From Pimelobacter simplex (lineage in GTDB: Bacteria > Actinomycetota > Actinomycetes > Propionibacteriales > Nocardioidaceae), in contig NZ_CP096276.1 of NCBI RefSeq assembly GCF_024662235.1, positions 310,001 to 374,000 of the forward strand: a DNA stretch of 64,000 bases. The letters run 5' to 3'. Position numbers and translations under genes: made by a program. Of the stretch, positions 43,685 through 52,569 are shown in pieces (the first letter of the stretch is position 1; each line of letters starts with the position of its first letter). Under the pieces are notes generated by a model. The model was not told the origin of the DNA. It saw nothing but the letters and a program-made list of their open reading frames with translations, and ran no database searches.

Positions 43685-45156
43685 CGGGCGCCTCCGGTGG
43701 CGAGGGCAACCGCCCGGCGGGTGGCTGCGGCGTTGGACAGGTGGACCTCGGCGCCGGCGGCGGCGAGCGCCTCGGCCTGACGGGTGAGCCCCTGCTGGTC
43801 GGCCGAGGTGCCGACGCAGGCGACGACGACGGGGACGTCGCGGGTGGCCCGGGCGGCGGCGATCGCGGGGGCGAGGTCGCCGGCCGGGTCGTCCTGCGCA
43901 CCGTGCCCGAGGACGACGTCCATCAGGATCACCGCGGTGGCGGGGTCGGCCGCGACCTTGGTGAGGTGCTCCAGGCGCAGGGTCGGGTCGATCATCGGGT
44001 GCGCCCGGCCGCGGGTGAGGCCGTCGTCGCCGAAGTCGATCATCAGGTGACCCGGGCTGAGCATGCTCGCGTCGAGCGCCAGCTCGGGGGAGAGCGGGAT
44101 GTTGCTGCGGATGTCGCCGAGCGTGGCGGCCGCGAGCAGCATCGCCTCGTCGCACAGGGTGCCGCCGACGAACAGCCCGCGCAGGGCGGAGCCGCCGTCG
44201 GGCGCGGCCACGGCGGGGGTGCCCCACACCGGCCACTCCGGTACGGCGACGCCGAGGTCGCCGAGGAGCGCCTCGACCTGCGTGGTGATGTCCGGCTGGC
44301 CCGCGCCGAGCAGCGCGAAGCGGACGGGGGTGCCGAGCGTGGCGGCGTACTCCTCGACGGCGGCGGCCACCTCGGGCGCCGGCGGCTTGGAGACGACGAC
44401 GATGTGCTCGACGCTCGGGTCGGCGTCGAGCCGGTCGAGCGCGGTCGTGGTGGAGATGCCGCCGATGGCCGAGGACAGGTCGCGCCCGCCCACGCCGAGG
44501 GCCGCGGCCACGCCGACGCCGGCGGCGTCGAGGAGGGCCAGGATCTGCTGGCAGCCGGTGCCCGAGGCCGCGACGATGCCGACCCGGCCGGGCGTGACGG
44601 TGTTGGCGAAGCCGAGGCCGAGGCCGCCGACGACGGCGGTGCCGCAGTCGGGGCCCATCACGAGCAGGCCGCGGTCGCGGGCGATCCGCTTCATGGCGAG
44701 CTCCTGCTCGACCGGCACGTTGTCGCTGAAGATCATCACGTCGGAGCCCGCGTCGAGGGCGTCCATCGCCTCGACCAGCGCCGAGGCACCGGGGACCGAG
44801 ACGAGCGCGAGCCCGCCGCCGGCGCGGCGCAGGGCGGAGCCGGTGGTCCGCGGCGGGGCGGTCACCTCGCCGCCGGTGGAGCCCTTGCGGGCGGCGGCCA
44901 GCGCGGCGTCGACGGCAGCGAGGGCGGCGGGCAGCACGCTCTCGTCGTCGAGGCGCAGCGCGACCACCATGTCGTTGGGCGATGCGGCAGGCAGGGTGAA
45001 CCCCATGCCCTGCAGCACCTCCAGGTTGAGATCGGTCGCCATGGCCACCTGGGCGGCGGTGACTCCGGGCGTGGCCGCGACGTCGCGGCTCACCTGGAGC
45101 AGGGCGACGCTGTCGGCGTAGGCGCCGGGACGGATCTCGACGTGCTCGACGGTCAT
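43681..45156 (-). CDS. fdrA: FdrA protein (AllF-like), oxamate carbamoyltransferase component
   Basis: A 491-residue protein of the FdrA family, whose two succinyl-CoA ligase-like domains appear reused for phosphoryl or carbamoyl transfer. Visible are VMIFSDNVPVEQELAMKRIARDRGLLVMGPDCGTAVV and GLGLGFANTVTPGRVGIVAASGTGCQQI (first, CoA-ligase-like), and LRGLFVGGTLCDEAMLLA, GHLMIDFGDDGLTRGRAHPMIDPTLR (second). E. coli FdrA is 555 residues. It is translationally coupled on both sides: it overlaps the DUF2877 stop at 45153 and the DUF1116 start at 43684. With those two it should form the carbamoyltransferase complex that yields carbamoyl phosphate. Confidence 0.88.
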   Translation of the reverse strand: MTVEHVEIRPGAYADSVALLQVSRDVAATPGVTAAQVAMATDLNLEVLQGMGFTLPAASPNDMVVALRLDDESVLPAALAAVDAALAAARKGSTGGEVTAPPRTTGSALRRAGGGLALVSVPGASALVEAMDALDAGSDVMIFSDNVPVEQELAMKRIARDRGLLVMGPDCGTAVVGGLGLGFANTVTPGRVGIVAASGTGCQQILALLDAAGVGVAAALGVGGRDLSSAIGGISTTTALDRLDADPSVEHIVVVSKPPAPEVAAAVEEYAATLGTPVRFALLGAGQPDITTQVEALLGDLGVAVPEWPVWGTPAVAAPDGGSALRGLFVGGTLCDEAMLLAAATLGDIRSNIPLSPELALDASMLSPGHLMIDFGDDGLTRGRAHPMIDPTLRLEHLTKVAADPATAVILMDVVLGHGAQDDPAGDLAPAIAAARATRDVPVVVACVGTSADQQGLTRQAEALAAAGAEVHLSNAAATRRAVALATGGAR

Positions 45157-45974
45157 CGAGGACTCCCTTCAAGGGGTGTTGCGGGGCTGGACAGGACGGA
45201 CGGATGAAGTGCGAGGAGGGCGCCGAGGAGCATCCCGGCACCCGAGGTGTGGCCGACCGCACGCAGGCCGGCCACCGCGGCGGCGACCTCGTGGCCGGAG
45301 CCGAGGGCGAGGAGGAGCCGGCGGAACGGCGGGATCGAGGCGCCCGCGGCGGCGTCGGCCAGCAGGGTCGCGGAGAGCGAGGTGGTGCGGTGCGCCTGCG
45401 CCCGTACGGCGTCCGCGACCGCACCCGGGTCGCGACCGGCGGCACGGGTGGCCACGAGCCAGCCCGACAGCACGTCGTCACCCACGGGGGTCAGGCCGTC
45501 GCCGCGCCCCACCAGCGCCGGTACGGCGGCCGGGTCGCCCGCCGCGAGCGCGTCGAGGGCGGTCTCCGGCAGCTGGCGCCGTATGACGGCCAGGTCGGGG
45601 TCGGCGAGCGCCAGCCGCTCCCCGGCGGCCGCCGGGTCCGGCAGCGCGGGCGCGTCGGTGGCGACGATCCGGTCGACCCCCACGCTGAGGCCGGGCAGCG
45701 CGACCACGCCGTCGCCCACCGGCACCGGGGCGCCGACGGCGACCTCGGGCAGCGCGGTCAGCATGGTCGCGATCGCGGAGGGCACGTGCACCGCGCCGCG
45801 GGCCACGACGCCGACGACGCGCTCGTCCACGCGGACGTAGACGGCCTCGCGCCCGGAGTGGAGCACGGTGCCGACCCGCACGGGGCCGGCCAGGAGGTCG
45901 CGGAGCGCCGCTCCGCCCGCCCCCGCGACGCGGCCCGGGGGCAGCGTCGACGACGAGAGGGCGGGATCCGGCAC
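45153..45974 (-). CDS. DUF2877 protein (YlbF/AllH-like), oxamate carbamoyltransferase component
   Basis: A 273-residue protein, nearly the same length as E. coli YlbF (271). It has the DUF2877 segment VGRGDGLTPVGDDVLSGWLVATRAAG and a hydrophobic C-terminal part with HTSGAGMLLGALLAL. The start at GTG 45974 has no good ribosome-binding site, so a leaderless mRNA is possible. It is first in the operon with fdrA and the DUF1116 gene, and divergent from a PucR-type regulator 35 bp away, which probably controls it. Confidence 0.82.
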   Translation of the reverse strand: MPDPALSSSTLPPGRVAGAGGAALRDLLAGPVRVGTVLHSGREAVYVRVDERVVGVVARGAVHVPSAIATMLTALPEVAVGAPVPVGDGVVALPGLSVGVDRIVATDAPALPDPAAAGERLALADPDLAVIRRQLPETALDALAAGDPAAVPALVGRGDGLTPVGDDVLSGWLVATRAAGRDPGAVADAVRAQAHRTTSLSATLLADAAAGASIPPFRRLLLALGSGHEVAAAVAGLRAVGHTSGAGMLLGALLALHPSVLSSPATPLEGSPR

Positions 45975-45996
45975 TTGTCGGACGCTAACGGGTGGG

Positions 45997-46002
45997 TATC
46001 GT
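45997..46002 (+). promoter_or_regulatory. -10 box of a leaderless transcript (PucR-type gene)
   Basis: TATCGT ends 7 nt before ATG 46010, supporting that start over GTG 45992 or 46001. Confidence 0.45.
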
Positions 46003-46009
46003 GCATCGA

Positions 46010-47320
46010 ATGGTGAGCATTGCCAACGTCGGGCCAGAAGACGGGCAAGAGTTGATAGCCACGCCGGGGGACCCCATCACCGACCATGGCTTCATGGATG
46101 TCGAGGACCTCGCTGAGTCGCTGGCACAGCTCGTGCTGGCCGGCGCCGACCTCGACGAGCTCGTGACGACCATCGGCGAGGTGCTGGAGGCCGAGGTCGC
46201 GGTGACCACGACCGACGGCCGCGAGCGCGCGGCGCGCCTCGACGACGACACCCGCGCTCGGCTGGCCGACGCCGACCTGACCGACGAGACCGGGCGGCTG
46301 CGCGTGGAGTGGCTGGGGGAGTGGTTCGGCCGCGAGAACCAACCGATCAGCGGCGCCCGCATCCACCGCGTCCCGCTGGCGACCCCGACCCAGGCCCTCG
46401 GGCACCTGGTCGCCGTGGTCGCCCGCGAGCTGAGCGAGCGCGAGGTGACCGCGCTCAACCGGGCTGCCACCGCCGTCTCGCTGTCGATCACCCGCGAGCA
46501 GGCGGTCTCGGCCGTCGAGCACAAGTACCGCGGCGACTTCCTGCGCGACGTCTTCCTGGGCCGGGCCGGCTCCGAGGAGTTCGTCCGCGAGCACGTGGCC
46601 GGCTTCGGCTGGGAGCTCGGCGGACCGCTCATCGTCGTGGTCGCCCAGATCGACCCGGACCCCAGCGGCCAGCCGGTCGCGGTCGAGGACCAGCGCCAGT
46701 GGCAGGGCCGCTTCGCCAACGCCTGGCGCCAGGTCTCCGGTGCGGTCGACAAGGCCATCCCGATCGCCGACTTCGGCTCCGAGGTGGTCGCCGTGCTGCC
46801 CGGCGACGACGTCGAGGCCACCGCCGACCTGGTCCGCCGCCTGGTGCACGCCGTGGCCGGCGACAAGGGCGGCGGCCGGCGTCCGTTCTCGGTCGGCGTG
46901 GGCCGGGTCGCGCCCGGTCCGGCGACCCTGCCCGACAGCTACTCCCAAGCGCGCCGTGCGCTCGAGGTCGGCCGCCGCTTCCGCGGCGTCAGTACCACCA
47001 CGTGGTTCGACGACCTGGGCCTGCACCGGCTCATCGCGATGGTGCCCGAGACCGCCGAGCTGCGGGCGTTCGCCGACGACGTGCTGGGCGAGCTGGCCGA
47101 GTCCACCGAGGAGGCCGCGACGCTGCGCGAGACCCTCCAGGTGCTGCTCAACACCAACTTCAACGTGGCCGAGGCCGCGCGCACCCAGTTCTTCCACTAC
47201 AACACGATGCGCTACCGCGTCGGCAAGCTCGAGCGGCTGCTCGGACCGGTCGCCTCGGACCAGAACCTGCGCCTCGACGTGGCGGTCGCCCTCAAGGTCC
47301 TGGAGGTCGTCGGGCACTGA
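46010..47320 (+). CDS. PucR-type transcriptional regulator of the nucleobase island
   Basis: A 436-residue regulator of the PucR/CdaR type. The N-terminal part resembles a sensor domain (LDELVTTIGEVLEAEVAVTTTDGRERAARLDD), the middle is GGDEF-like (FSVGVGRVAPGPATLPDSYSQARRALEVGRR), and the C-terminal HTH_30 domain is LLNTNFNVAEAARTQFFHYNTMRYRVGKLERLLG. It lies between the divergent DUF2877-fdrA-DUF1116 operon and the uracil permease/molybdenum hydroxylase operon, so it is the best candidate to control both. The ligand is unknown. Confidence 0.88.
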   Translation: MVSIANVGPEDGQELIATPGDPITDHGFMDVEDLAESLAQLVLAGADLDELVTTIGEVLEAEVAVTTTDGRERAARLDDDTRARLADADLTDETGRLRVEWLGEWFGRENQPISGARIHRVPLATPTQALGHLVAVVARELSEREVTALNRAATAVSLSITREQAVSAVEHKYRGDFLRDVFLGRAGSEEFVREHVAGFGWELGGPLIVVVAQIDPDPSGQPVAVEDQRQWQGRFANAWRQVSGAVDKAIPIADFGSEVVAVLPGDDVEATADLVRRLVHAVAGDKGGGRRPFSVGVGRVAPGPATLPDSYSQARRALEVGRRFRGVSTTTWFDDLGLHRLIAMVPETAELRAFADDVLGELAESTEEAATLRETLQVLLNTNFNVAEAARTQFFHYNTMRYRVGKLERLLGPVASDQNLRLDVAVALKVLEVVGH

Positions 47321-47370
47321 TCGACCACCGCGGCGCCTAGGGGCAACATTCGACACCAGATCAGCGTCCC

Positions 47371-47389
47371 TTTGGCGAAACTGGCCAGT
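47371..47389. promoter_or_regulatory. Palindromes upstream of the uracil permease operon
   Basis: TTTGGCGAAA (47371-47380) and the perfect palindrome ACTGGCCAGT (47380-47389) lie in the 146-bp gap before the permease, with AAGGAGGAGG (47450-47459) as ribosome-binding site closer in. They are candidate activator sites for the upstream PucR-type regulator. Confidence 0.4.
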
Positions 47390-47466
47390 GAGGTGTGACG
47401 TGGGCCTCAATAGGTTGGTCCCTCTGGGCTCGTCCAGGAGGCAGCCCCGAAGGAGGAGGACTCAGC

Positions 47467-48828
47467 ATGTCGATGTTCAAGTGGGAGGTAGTCGACCCGG
47501 CTCCGGGTGAGCCGGTCGCGCCCCACCAGCGGCTCCCCTGGGGCCGCACCATCGGACTGGGCGCGCAGCACGTCGTTGCGATGTTCGGTGCGACGTTCGT
47601 GTTCCCGCTCGTCATGGGCCTGGACCCGAACCTGGCCATCATGTTCTCGGGTGTCTGCACGATCGGCTTCCTGCTGATCTGCAGCAACAAGGTTCCCAGC
47701 TACCTCGGTACGAGCGCCTCGTTCGTCGCCGGTGTCGCTGCGATCCGCACGCAGGGCGGCGACTCCGCCGACGTGACCGGCGCGATCCTGGTCGCGGGCC
47801 TCGTGCTCGCCGCCATCGGTGTCGCCGTGCACTTCGCGGGTGCCGGCCTGATCCACAAGATCCTGCCGCCGGCCGTGACCGGTGCCGTGGTCATGCTCAT
47901 CGGCTTCAACCTGGCGCCGGTCGTGGCGGGCGTCTACTGGCCCCAGGACCAGTGGATCGCGCTCATCACCGCAGGCTTCCTCGTCGTCGCCTCGGTGCTG
48001 CTCCCGGGCTTCTGGTCCCGGATCGCGGTCTTCCTGGCGCTGATCTTCGGCTTCATCGTCTCGATCTTCGCCGACAAGGTGTTCGGCCAGATCACCTCGG
48101 TCCTCGGCGGCGCCACCGAGGCCACCGCCCACGACCGCGTCACGTGGGACGGCGTCAAGGCGGCCGACTGGATCGGCTTCCCGAGCGGCAAGCTCACCGA
48201 CGGCGTCAACGTCATCCACGGCCCGAGCTTCTCGATGACCTTCATCCTCCTCGTGCTGCCGGGCGTCATCGCGCTCATCGCGGAGAACACCGGTCACGTC
48301 AAGGCCGTCGCCGAGATGACCGGCGACAACCTCGACCCCTACATGGGTCGTGCCATCGGTGCCGACGGTCTGGCCACCGCGTTCGCCAGCGCCTTCGGCG
48401 GCTCGCCGACGACGACGTACGCCGAGAACATCGGCGTCATGGGTGCCACCAAGGTCTACTCGACCGCCGCCTACTACGTGGCCGGCATCGTGGCGATCCT
48501 GCTGGGTCTGAGCCCGAAGTTCGGTGCCATCGTCAACGCCACCCCGGGTGGTGTGCTCGGCGGCATCACGGTCGTGCTCTACGGCATGATCGGCCTCGTC
48601 GGCGCGAAGATCTGGGTCGAGAACAACGTCGACTTCGGTGACCCGGTCAACATGGTCGGCCTGTCGGCCGGTCTGATCGCCGGCATCGGCGGCGTCACGC
48701 TCAAGATCACCGACGACTTCCAGCTCGGTGGCATCGCGCTCGGCACGATCCTCGTCATCGTGTTCTTCCATGCAGTCAACCGCCGCAAGGCGGAGCTCGG
48801 ATCAGGAGAGGTGACCAAGAGGCTGTGA
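47467..48828 (+). CDS. Uracil permease of the NCS2 family
   Basis: A 453-residue nucleobase:cation symporter-2 with 14 predicted helices. QHVVAMFGATFVFP at the start and IAENTGHVKAVAEMTG and GGSPTTTYAENIGVMGATKVYST in the core match UraA/RutG-type uracil carriers. Xanthine/urate members instead have an NxGxxxxTGV...SR pattern, which is absent. It starts at ATG 47467 with a strong ribosome-binding site; the frame is open further upstream but that part has no permease character. Its stop overlaps the next gene (GTGA). It probably brings uracil or thymine into the cell for the enzymes encoded downstream. Confidence 0.88.
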   Translation: MSMFKWEVVDPAPGEPVAPHQRLPWGRTIGLGAQHVVAMFGATFVFPLVMGLDPNLAIMFSGVCTIGFLLICSNKVPSYLGTSASFVAGVAAIRTQGGDSADVTGAILVAGLVLAAIGVAVHFAGAGLIHKILPPAVTGAVVMLIGFNLAPVVAGVYWPQDQWIALITAGFLVVASVLLPGFWSRIAVFLALIFGFIVSIFADKVFGQITSVLGGATEATAHDRVTWDGVKAADWIGFPSGKLTDGVNVIHGPSFSMTFILLVLPGVIALIAENTGHVKAVAEMTGDNLDPYMGRAIGADGLATAFASAFGGSPTTTYAENIGVMGATKVYSTAAYYVAGIVAILLGLSPKFGAIVNATPGGVLGGITVVLYGMIGLVGAKIWVENNVDFGDPVNMVGLSAGLIAGIGGVTLKITDDFQLGGIALGTILVIVFFHAVNRRKAELGSGEVTKRL

Positions 48829-49700
48829 AGCCCGCACCGTTCGACTACGTCCGGCCGGGGTCCCTGGAGGAAGCCCTCCAGGCCCTGGCCGAGCACCCGG
48901 AAGCAAAGGTCCTCGCTGGAGGCCAGAGCCTCGTGCCGCTGCTCTCGATGCGGCTCGCGGCCCCGGCCGTCCTGGTTGACATCAACGAGCTGCCGGATCT
49001 CGACCACGTCAGGGTCGGCGCCGACGGCGTCCGGGTGGGAGCACTCGCCCGGCACGCCCAGGTGCTCGCCGACCCCGACGTGGCCCGGGTCCAGCCGCTG
49101 GTGACGAAGGCCCTGGCCAACGTCGCCCACGCGACCATCCGCAACCGCGGGACGACGGTCGGCTCGCTGGTCCACGCGGACGCCGCGGCGGAGATGCCCA
49201 TGGTGCTCCGCCTGCTCGACGGCTCCGTCGACGTGGTCGGACCTTCCGGACGTCGGACGATCCCGGTCGACGAGCTCTACGTCGGCCCCCTCGAGTCGAG
49301 CCTGCACCACGACGAGATCGCCGTGGAGGCGTTCTTCCCGGCCCTCGCGGCCGGCAGCGGTGTGGCGTTCGAGGAGATCGCCCGCCGCCACGGCGACTAC
49401 GCCATGTGCGGCGTGGCCGCCGTGGTCGCGGTCGACGGCGGCCGGATCACCTCGGCCAAGGCCGGCTACCTCTCGGTCTCCGACATCCCGGTGGTGGTCG
49501 ACCTGACCGAGGCCCTCGGCGGCGTCGTCGACAACCCGTCGCTCGCCGCGGCCGCGGAGGTCGCGCTCGCCGAGCTCGACCCCGAGACCGACATCCACGC
49601 GACGGCGGACTACCGCGCGCACCTGGTCCGGGTACTGACCGCGCGGGTCGTGAGCGCCGCGTACGACGATGCCCGCGCCCGGGCGGAGGGAGCAGCGTGA
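48825..49700 (+). CDS. Molybdenum hydroxylase FAD subunit (CoxM-like)
   Basis: The 291-residue medium subunit of a xanthine dehydrogenase/CO dehydrogenase-family enzyme. FAD contacts are visible in KVLAGGQSLVPLLSMRLA and ATIRNRGTTVGSLVHADAAAEMP. It takes electrons from the 2Fe-2S subunit. GTG 48825 overlaps the permease stop, and the next gene overlaps its own stop. In this setting the enzyme is best read as a uracil/thymine dehydrogenase that makes barbiturate. Confidence 0.88.
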   Translation: MKPAPFDYVRPGSLEEALQALAEHPEAKVLAGGQSLVPLLSMRLAAPAVLVDINELPDLDHVRVGADGVRVGALARHAQVLADPDVARVQPLVTKALANVAHATIRNRGTTVGSLVHADAAAEMPMVLRLLDGSVDVVGPSGRRTIPVDELYVGPLESSLHHDEIAVEAFFPALAAGSGVAFEEIARRHGDYAMCGVAAVVAVDGGRITSAKAGYLSVSDIPVVVDLTEALGGVVDNPSLAAAAEVALAELDPETDIHATADYRAHLVRVLTARVVSAAYDDARARAEGAA

Positions 49701-50194
49701 CCGAGAAGACCCACGAGATCCGGCTCAACGTCAACGGCACCGACCACGACGTCGAGGTGCCCGCGCGCCGCCTGCTCTCCGACGCCCTGCGTCACGACAT
49801 CGGCCTGACCGGCACCCACGTCGGCTGCGAGCACGGCGTCTGCGGCGCCTGCACGGTGCTCGTCGACGGCCAGCCCATGCGCAGCTGCCTCATGTTCGCG
49901 GTCTCGGCCGCGGGCCACGAGGTCACCACGGTCGAGGGGCTGGAGAACCCGGACGGCTCGCTCGGCCCCGTCCAGCAGGCGTTCCGCGAGTGCCACGGCC
50001 TCCAGTGCGGCTTCTGCACGCCGGGCTTCCTGACCACGATCACCGCCGGCATTGCCGAGAACCCCGAGCCCACCGAGGACGAGGCCCGCGACATGGTCGC
50101 CGGCAACCTCTGCCGCTGCACGGGCTACCAGAACATCGTCAAGGCGGTCTGCCGGGCAGCCGAGCTGGCCCGCGAGAGCGAGGACGAGCAGTGA
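49697..50194 (+). CDS. Molybdenum hydroxylase 2Fe-2S subunit (CoxS-like)
   Basis: The 165-residue small subunit. The plant-type [2Fe-2S] cluster ligands are C44, C49, C52 and C64 (GCEHGVCGACTVLVDG...CL), and the second cluster ligands lie in GLQCGFCTPG and NLCRCTGYQNI. It wires the molybdenum site to FAD. GTG 49697 overlaps the CoxM-like stop, and its stop overlaps the large subunit start. Confidence 0.92.
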   Translation: MTEKTHEIRLNVNGTDHDVEVPARRLLSDALRHDIGLTGTHVGCEHGVCGACTVLVDGQPMRSCLMFAVSAAGHEVTTVEGLENPDGSLGPVQQAFRECHGLQCGFCTPGFLTTITAGIAENPEPTEDEARDMVAGNLCRCTGYQNIVKAVCRAAELARESEDEQ

Positions 50195-52569
50195 CCACCA
50201 AGATGATGGGCGCCAAGGTCCAGCGCGTCGAGGACGAGCGGCTGGTCCGCGGCACCGGGCGCTACGTCGACGACGTGGCGCTCGACGCGCTCCACACCGC
50301 CGTCCTGCGCAGCCCCCACGCCCACGCCCGCATCCTGTCGATCGACGTCGACGCCGTCCTCGACCTCGACGGCATCCACGCCGTGTGGACCTACGACGAC
50401 CTCGAGGGCGCGATGGCCGAGCCGCTGCCGCTGCTCATCCCGCACCCCACGCTGACCCACGGCCGCACGCAGTACGCGCTGGCCAAGGACGAGGTCAACT
50501 ACGTCGGCGAGGCGATCGCCCTGGTCGTCGCCGACGACCGCTACCTGGCCGAGGACGCCCTCGCCCTCATCGCCGTCGAGTACGAGCTGCTGCCCGCCGT
50601 CGTCGGCGTCGAGACCGCGCGCGACGGCGCGAACCTGGTCCACGACGACGTCCCCGGCAACGTGGCCGCCCGCATGGAGCAGTCCAACGGCGACGCCGCC
50701 GCGGCCATCGCCGCCGCGCCCCACACGCTCTCCCTCGACCTCAAGATCGAGCGCAGCGCCTGCATGCCCATGGAGGGCCGCGGCACCGTCGCGCGCTGGG
50801 ACCCCGACCAGAACCGGCTCCAGGTCTGGACGTCGACCCAGACCTCCACCGGCGTCCGGGCCGCGATCGCCGCCAAGCTCGGCCTCGACCTCGGTCAGGT
50901 CGACGTCATCACGCCCGACGTGGGCGGTGGCTTCGGCGTCAAGATCGTGCACCCCTGGCCCGAGGAGCTCCTCGTCCCGCTGGCCGCGCAGAAGCTCGGC
51001 CGCGCGGTGAAGTTCACCGAGGACCGCCGCGAGCACTTCATCTCCTCGGCCCACGAGCGCGCCCAGGTGCACCACGTCGAGGTCGGCTTCGACGACGAGG
51101 GCCGGGTCCTCGGGCTCGACGTGCGCTTCTGGCACGACCACGGCGCCTACACGCCCTACGGCCTGATCGTCCCGATCATCACCTCGACCCAGCTGCTCGG
51201 CCCCTACAAGCCGGGCGCCTACCACGTGCAGTTCGACTCGCTCTACACGAACACGGTCATCGTCACGCCCTACCGGGGCGCGGGCCGGCCCCAGGGCTGC
51301 TTCGTGATGGAGCGGACGATGGACGCCATCGCCGCCGAGCTCGGCAAGGACCGCGCCGACGTCCGGGCGATCAACTTCATCCAGCCCGACGAGTTCCCCT
51401 ACGACCAGGGCCTGATCTTCCAGGACGGTCGCGAGCTCAAGTACGACTCCGGCGACTACCCGGCCATGCTCGACAAGATCAAGGACCTCGTCGACTGGGA
51501 CAACTTCGAGTCCTTCCGCGCGGCCAAGGCCGCCGAGGGCAAGCGGGTCGGCCTCGGCCTGGCCTGTTACGTCGAGGGCACCGGTGTCGGCCCCTACGAG
51601 GGCGCGCACGTGCACATCGAGACCTCCGGCAAGGTCAAGGTCGCCACCGGTCTCACCTCCCAGGGCCAGGGCCACCAGACGGCGTTCGCCCAGATCGTCG
51701 CCGACGAGCTCGGCGTGCGCTTCGAGGACGTCGAGATCACCACCGGCGACACCCGCCGGATGCCCTACGCGGTCGGCACGTTCGCCTCCCGCGCGGCCGT
51801 GATGAGCGGCTCGGCCATCCACCTGGCCGCCAAGCGGACCAAGGAGAAGGCGCTGCGGATCGCCGCCGACGCCCTCGAGGCCGACATCGACGACCTCGAG
51901 ATCGTCGACGGCATCGTGAGCGTCAAGGGCACCGACAGCTCGATCCCGCTCGGCACGGTCGCGGTCCTGTCCAACCCGCTGCGCTACGCCTTCGACGAGG
52001 CGTCCAAGGCCGCCACCCAGTTCAACGTCGGCGACCCGACGAAGCCGCCGGTGGCCGAGGACGACGAGCCGGGCCTGGAGGGCAAGGACTTCTACTCGCC
52101 GCCGCGCTCGACGTTCGCCTCCGGCATGCACGCCGTGATCGTCGAGACCGACGTCGAGACCGCCGAGATCAAGATCCTCAAGTACGCCGTCGTCCACGAC
52201 TGCGGCCACCTGATCAACCCGATGATCGTCGAGGGCCAGATCCACGGCGGCGTCGCGCAGGGTGTCGGCGGGGCGCTCTACGAGCGGATGGCCTACGACG
52301 AGTCGGGCCAGCTGCTCAACGCCTCGTTCATGGACTTCCTCATGCCCTACGTCACCGAGGTGCCCGAGAGCATCGAGATCGACCACCTGGAGACCCCGTC
52401 TCCGCTCAACCCGCTCGGCATCAAGGGCGCGGGAGAGGCCGGCGTGATCCCTGGGTCCGCCGCCTTCGCCGCCGCCATCGAGGACGCCGAGCGCATCACC
52501 ATCACCGCCATGCCCATCTCGCCGTCGGAGCTCTTCGCGCTGCGCGCGGCCCAGAAGGAGTCGAAGTGA
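50191..52569 (+). CDS. Molybdenum hydroxylase large subunit (CoxL-like, not CO dehydrogenase)
   Basis: The 792-residue catalytic subunit binding the molybdopterin cytosine dinucleotide. GGGFGVKI, PYRGAGRPQGCFVMER, GQGHQTAFAQI and the C-terminal GIKGAGEAGVIPG, which carries the catalytic Glu, are visible. The AYXCSFR active-site loop of true CO dehydrogenases is absent and replaced by PYRGAGR, so CO is not the substrate. Given the uracil permease and barbiturase in the same island, hydroxylation of uracil or thymine to (methyl)barbiturate is most likely. GTG 50191 overlaps the small-subunit stop. Confidence 0.88.
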   Translation: MTTKMMGAKVQRVEDERLVRGTGRYVDDVALDALHTAVLRSPHAHARILSIDVDAVLDLDGIHAVWTYDDLEGAMAEPLPLLIPHPTLTHGRTQYALAKDEVNYVGEAIALVVADDRYLAEDALALIAVEYELLPAVVGVETARDGANLVHDDVPGNVAARMEQSNGDAAAAIAAAPHTLSLDLKIERSACMPMEGRGTVARWDPDQNRLQVWTSTQTSTGVRAAIAAKLGLDLGQVDVITPDVGGGFGVKIVHPWPEELLVPLAAQKLGRAVKFTEDRREHFISSAHERAQVHHVEVGFDDEGRVLGLDVRFWHDHGAYTPYGLIVPIITSTQLLGPYKPGAYHVQFDSLYTNTVIVTPYRGAGRPQGCFVMERTMDAIAAELGKDRADVRAINFIQPDEFPYDQGLIFQDGRELKYDSGDYPAMLDKIKDLVDWDNFESFRAAKAAEGKRVGLGLACYVEGTGVGPYEGAHVHIETSGKVKVATGLTSQGQGHQTAFAQIVADELGVRFEDVEITTGDTRRMPYAVGTFASRAAVMSGSAIHLAAKRTKEKALRIAADALEADIDDLEIVDGIVSVKGTDSSIPLGTVAVLSNPLRYAFDEASKAATQFNVGDPTKPPVAEDDEPGLEGKDFYSPPRSTFASGMHAVIVETDVETAEIKILKYAVVHDCGHLINPMIVEGQIHGGVAQGVGGALYERMAYDESGQLLNASFMDFLMPYVTEVPESIEIDHLETPSPLNPLGIKGAGEAGVIPGSAAFAAAIEDAERITITAMPISPSELFALRAAQKESK

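Noticed and set aside
47467..48828. Assignment as xanthine or urate permease
   Set aside because: The TTYAENIGVM...VYST core matches uracil-type NCS2 carriers, not the xanthine/urate pattern.
50191..52569. Assignment as aerobic CO dehydrogenase
   Set aside because: The large subunit lacks the AYXCSFR active-site loop and the cluster contains uracil permease and barbiturase instead of CO-specific partners.
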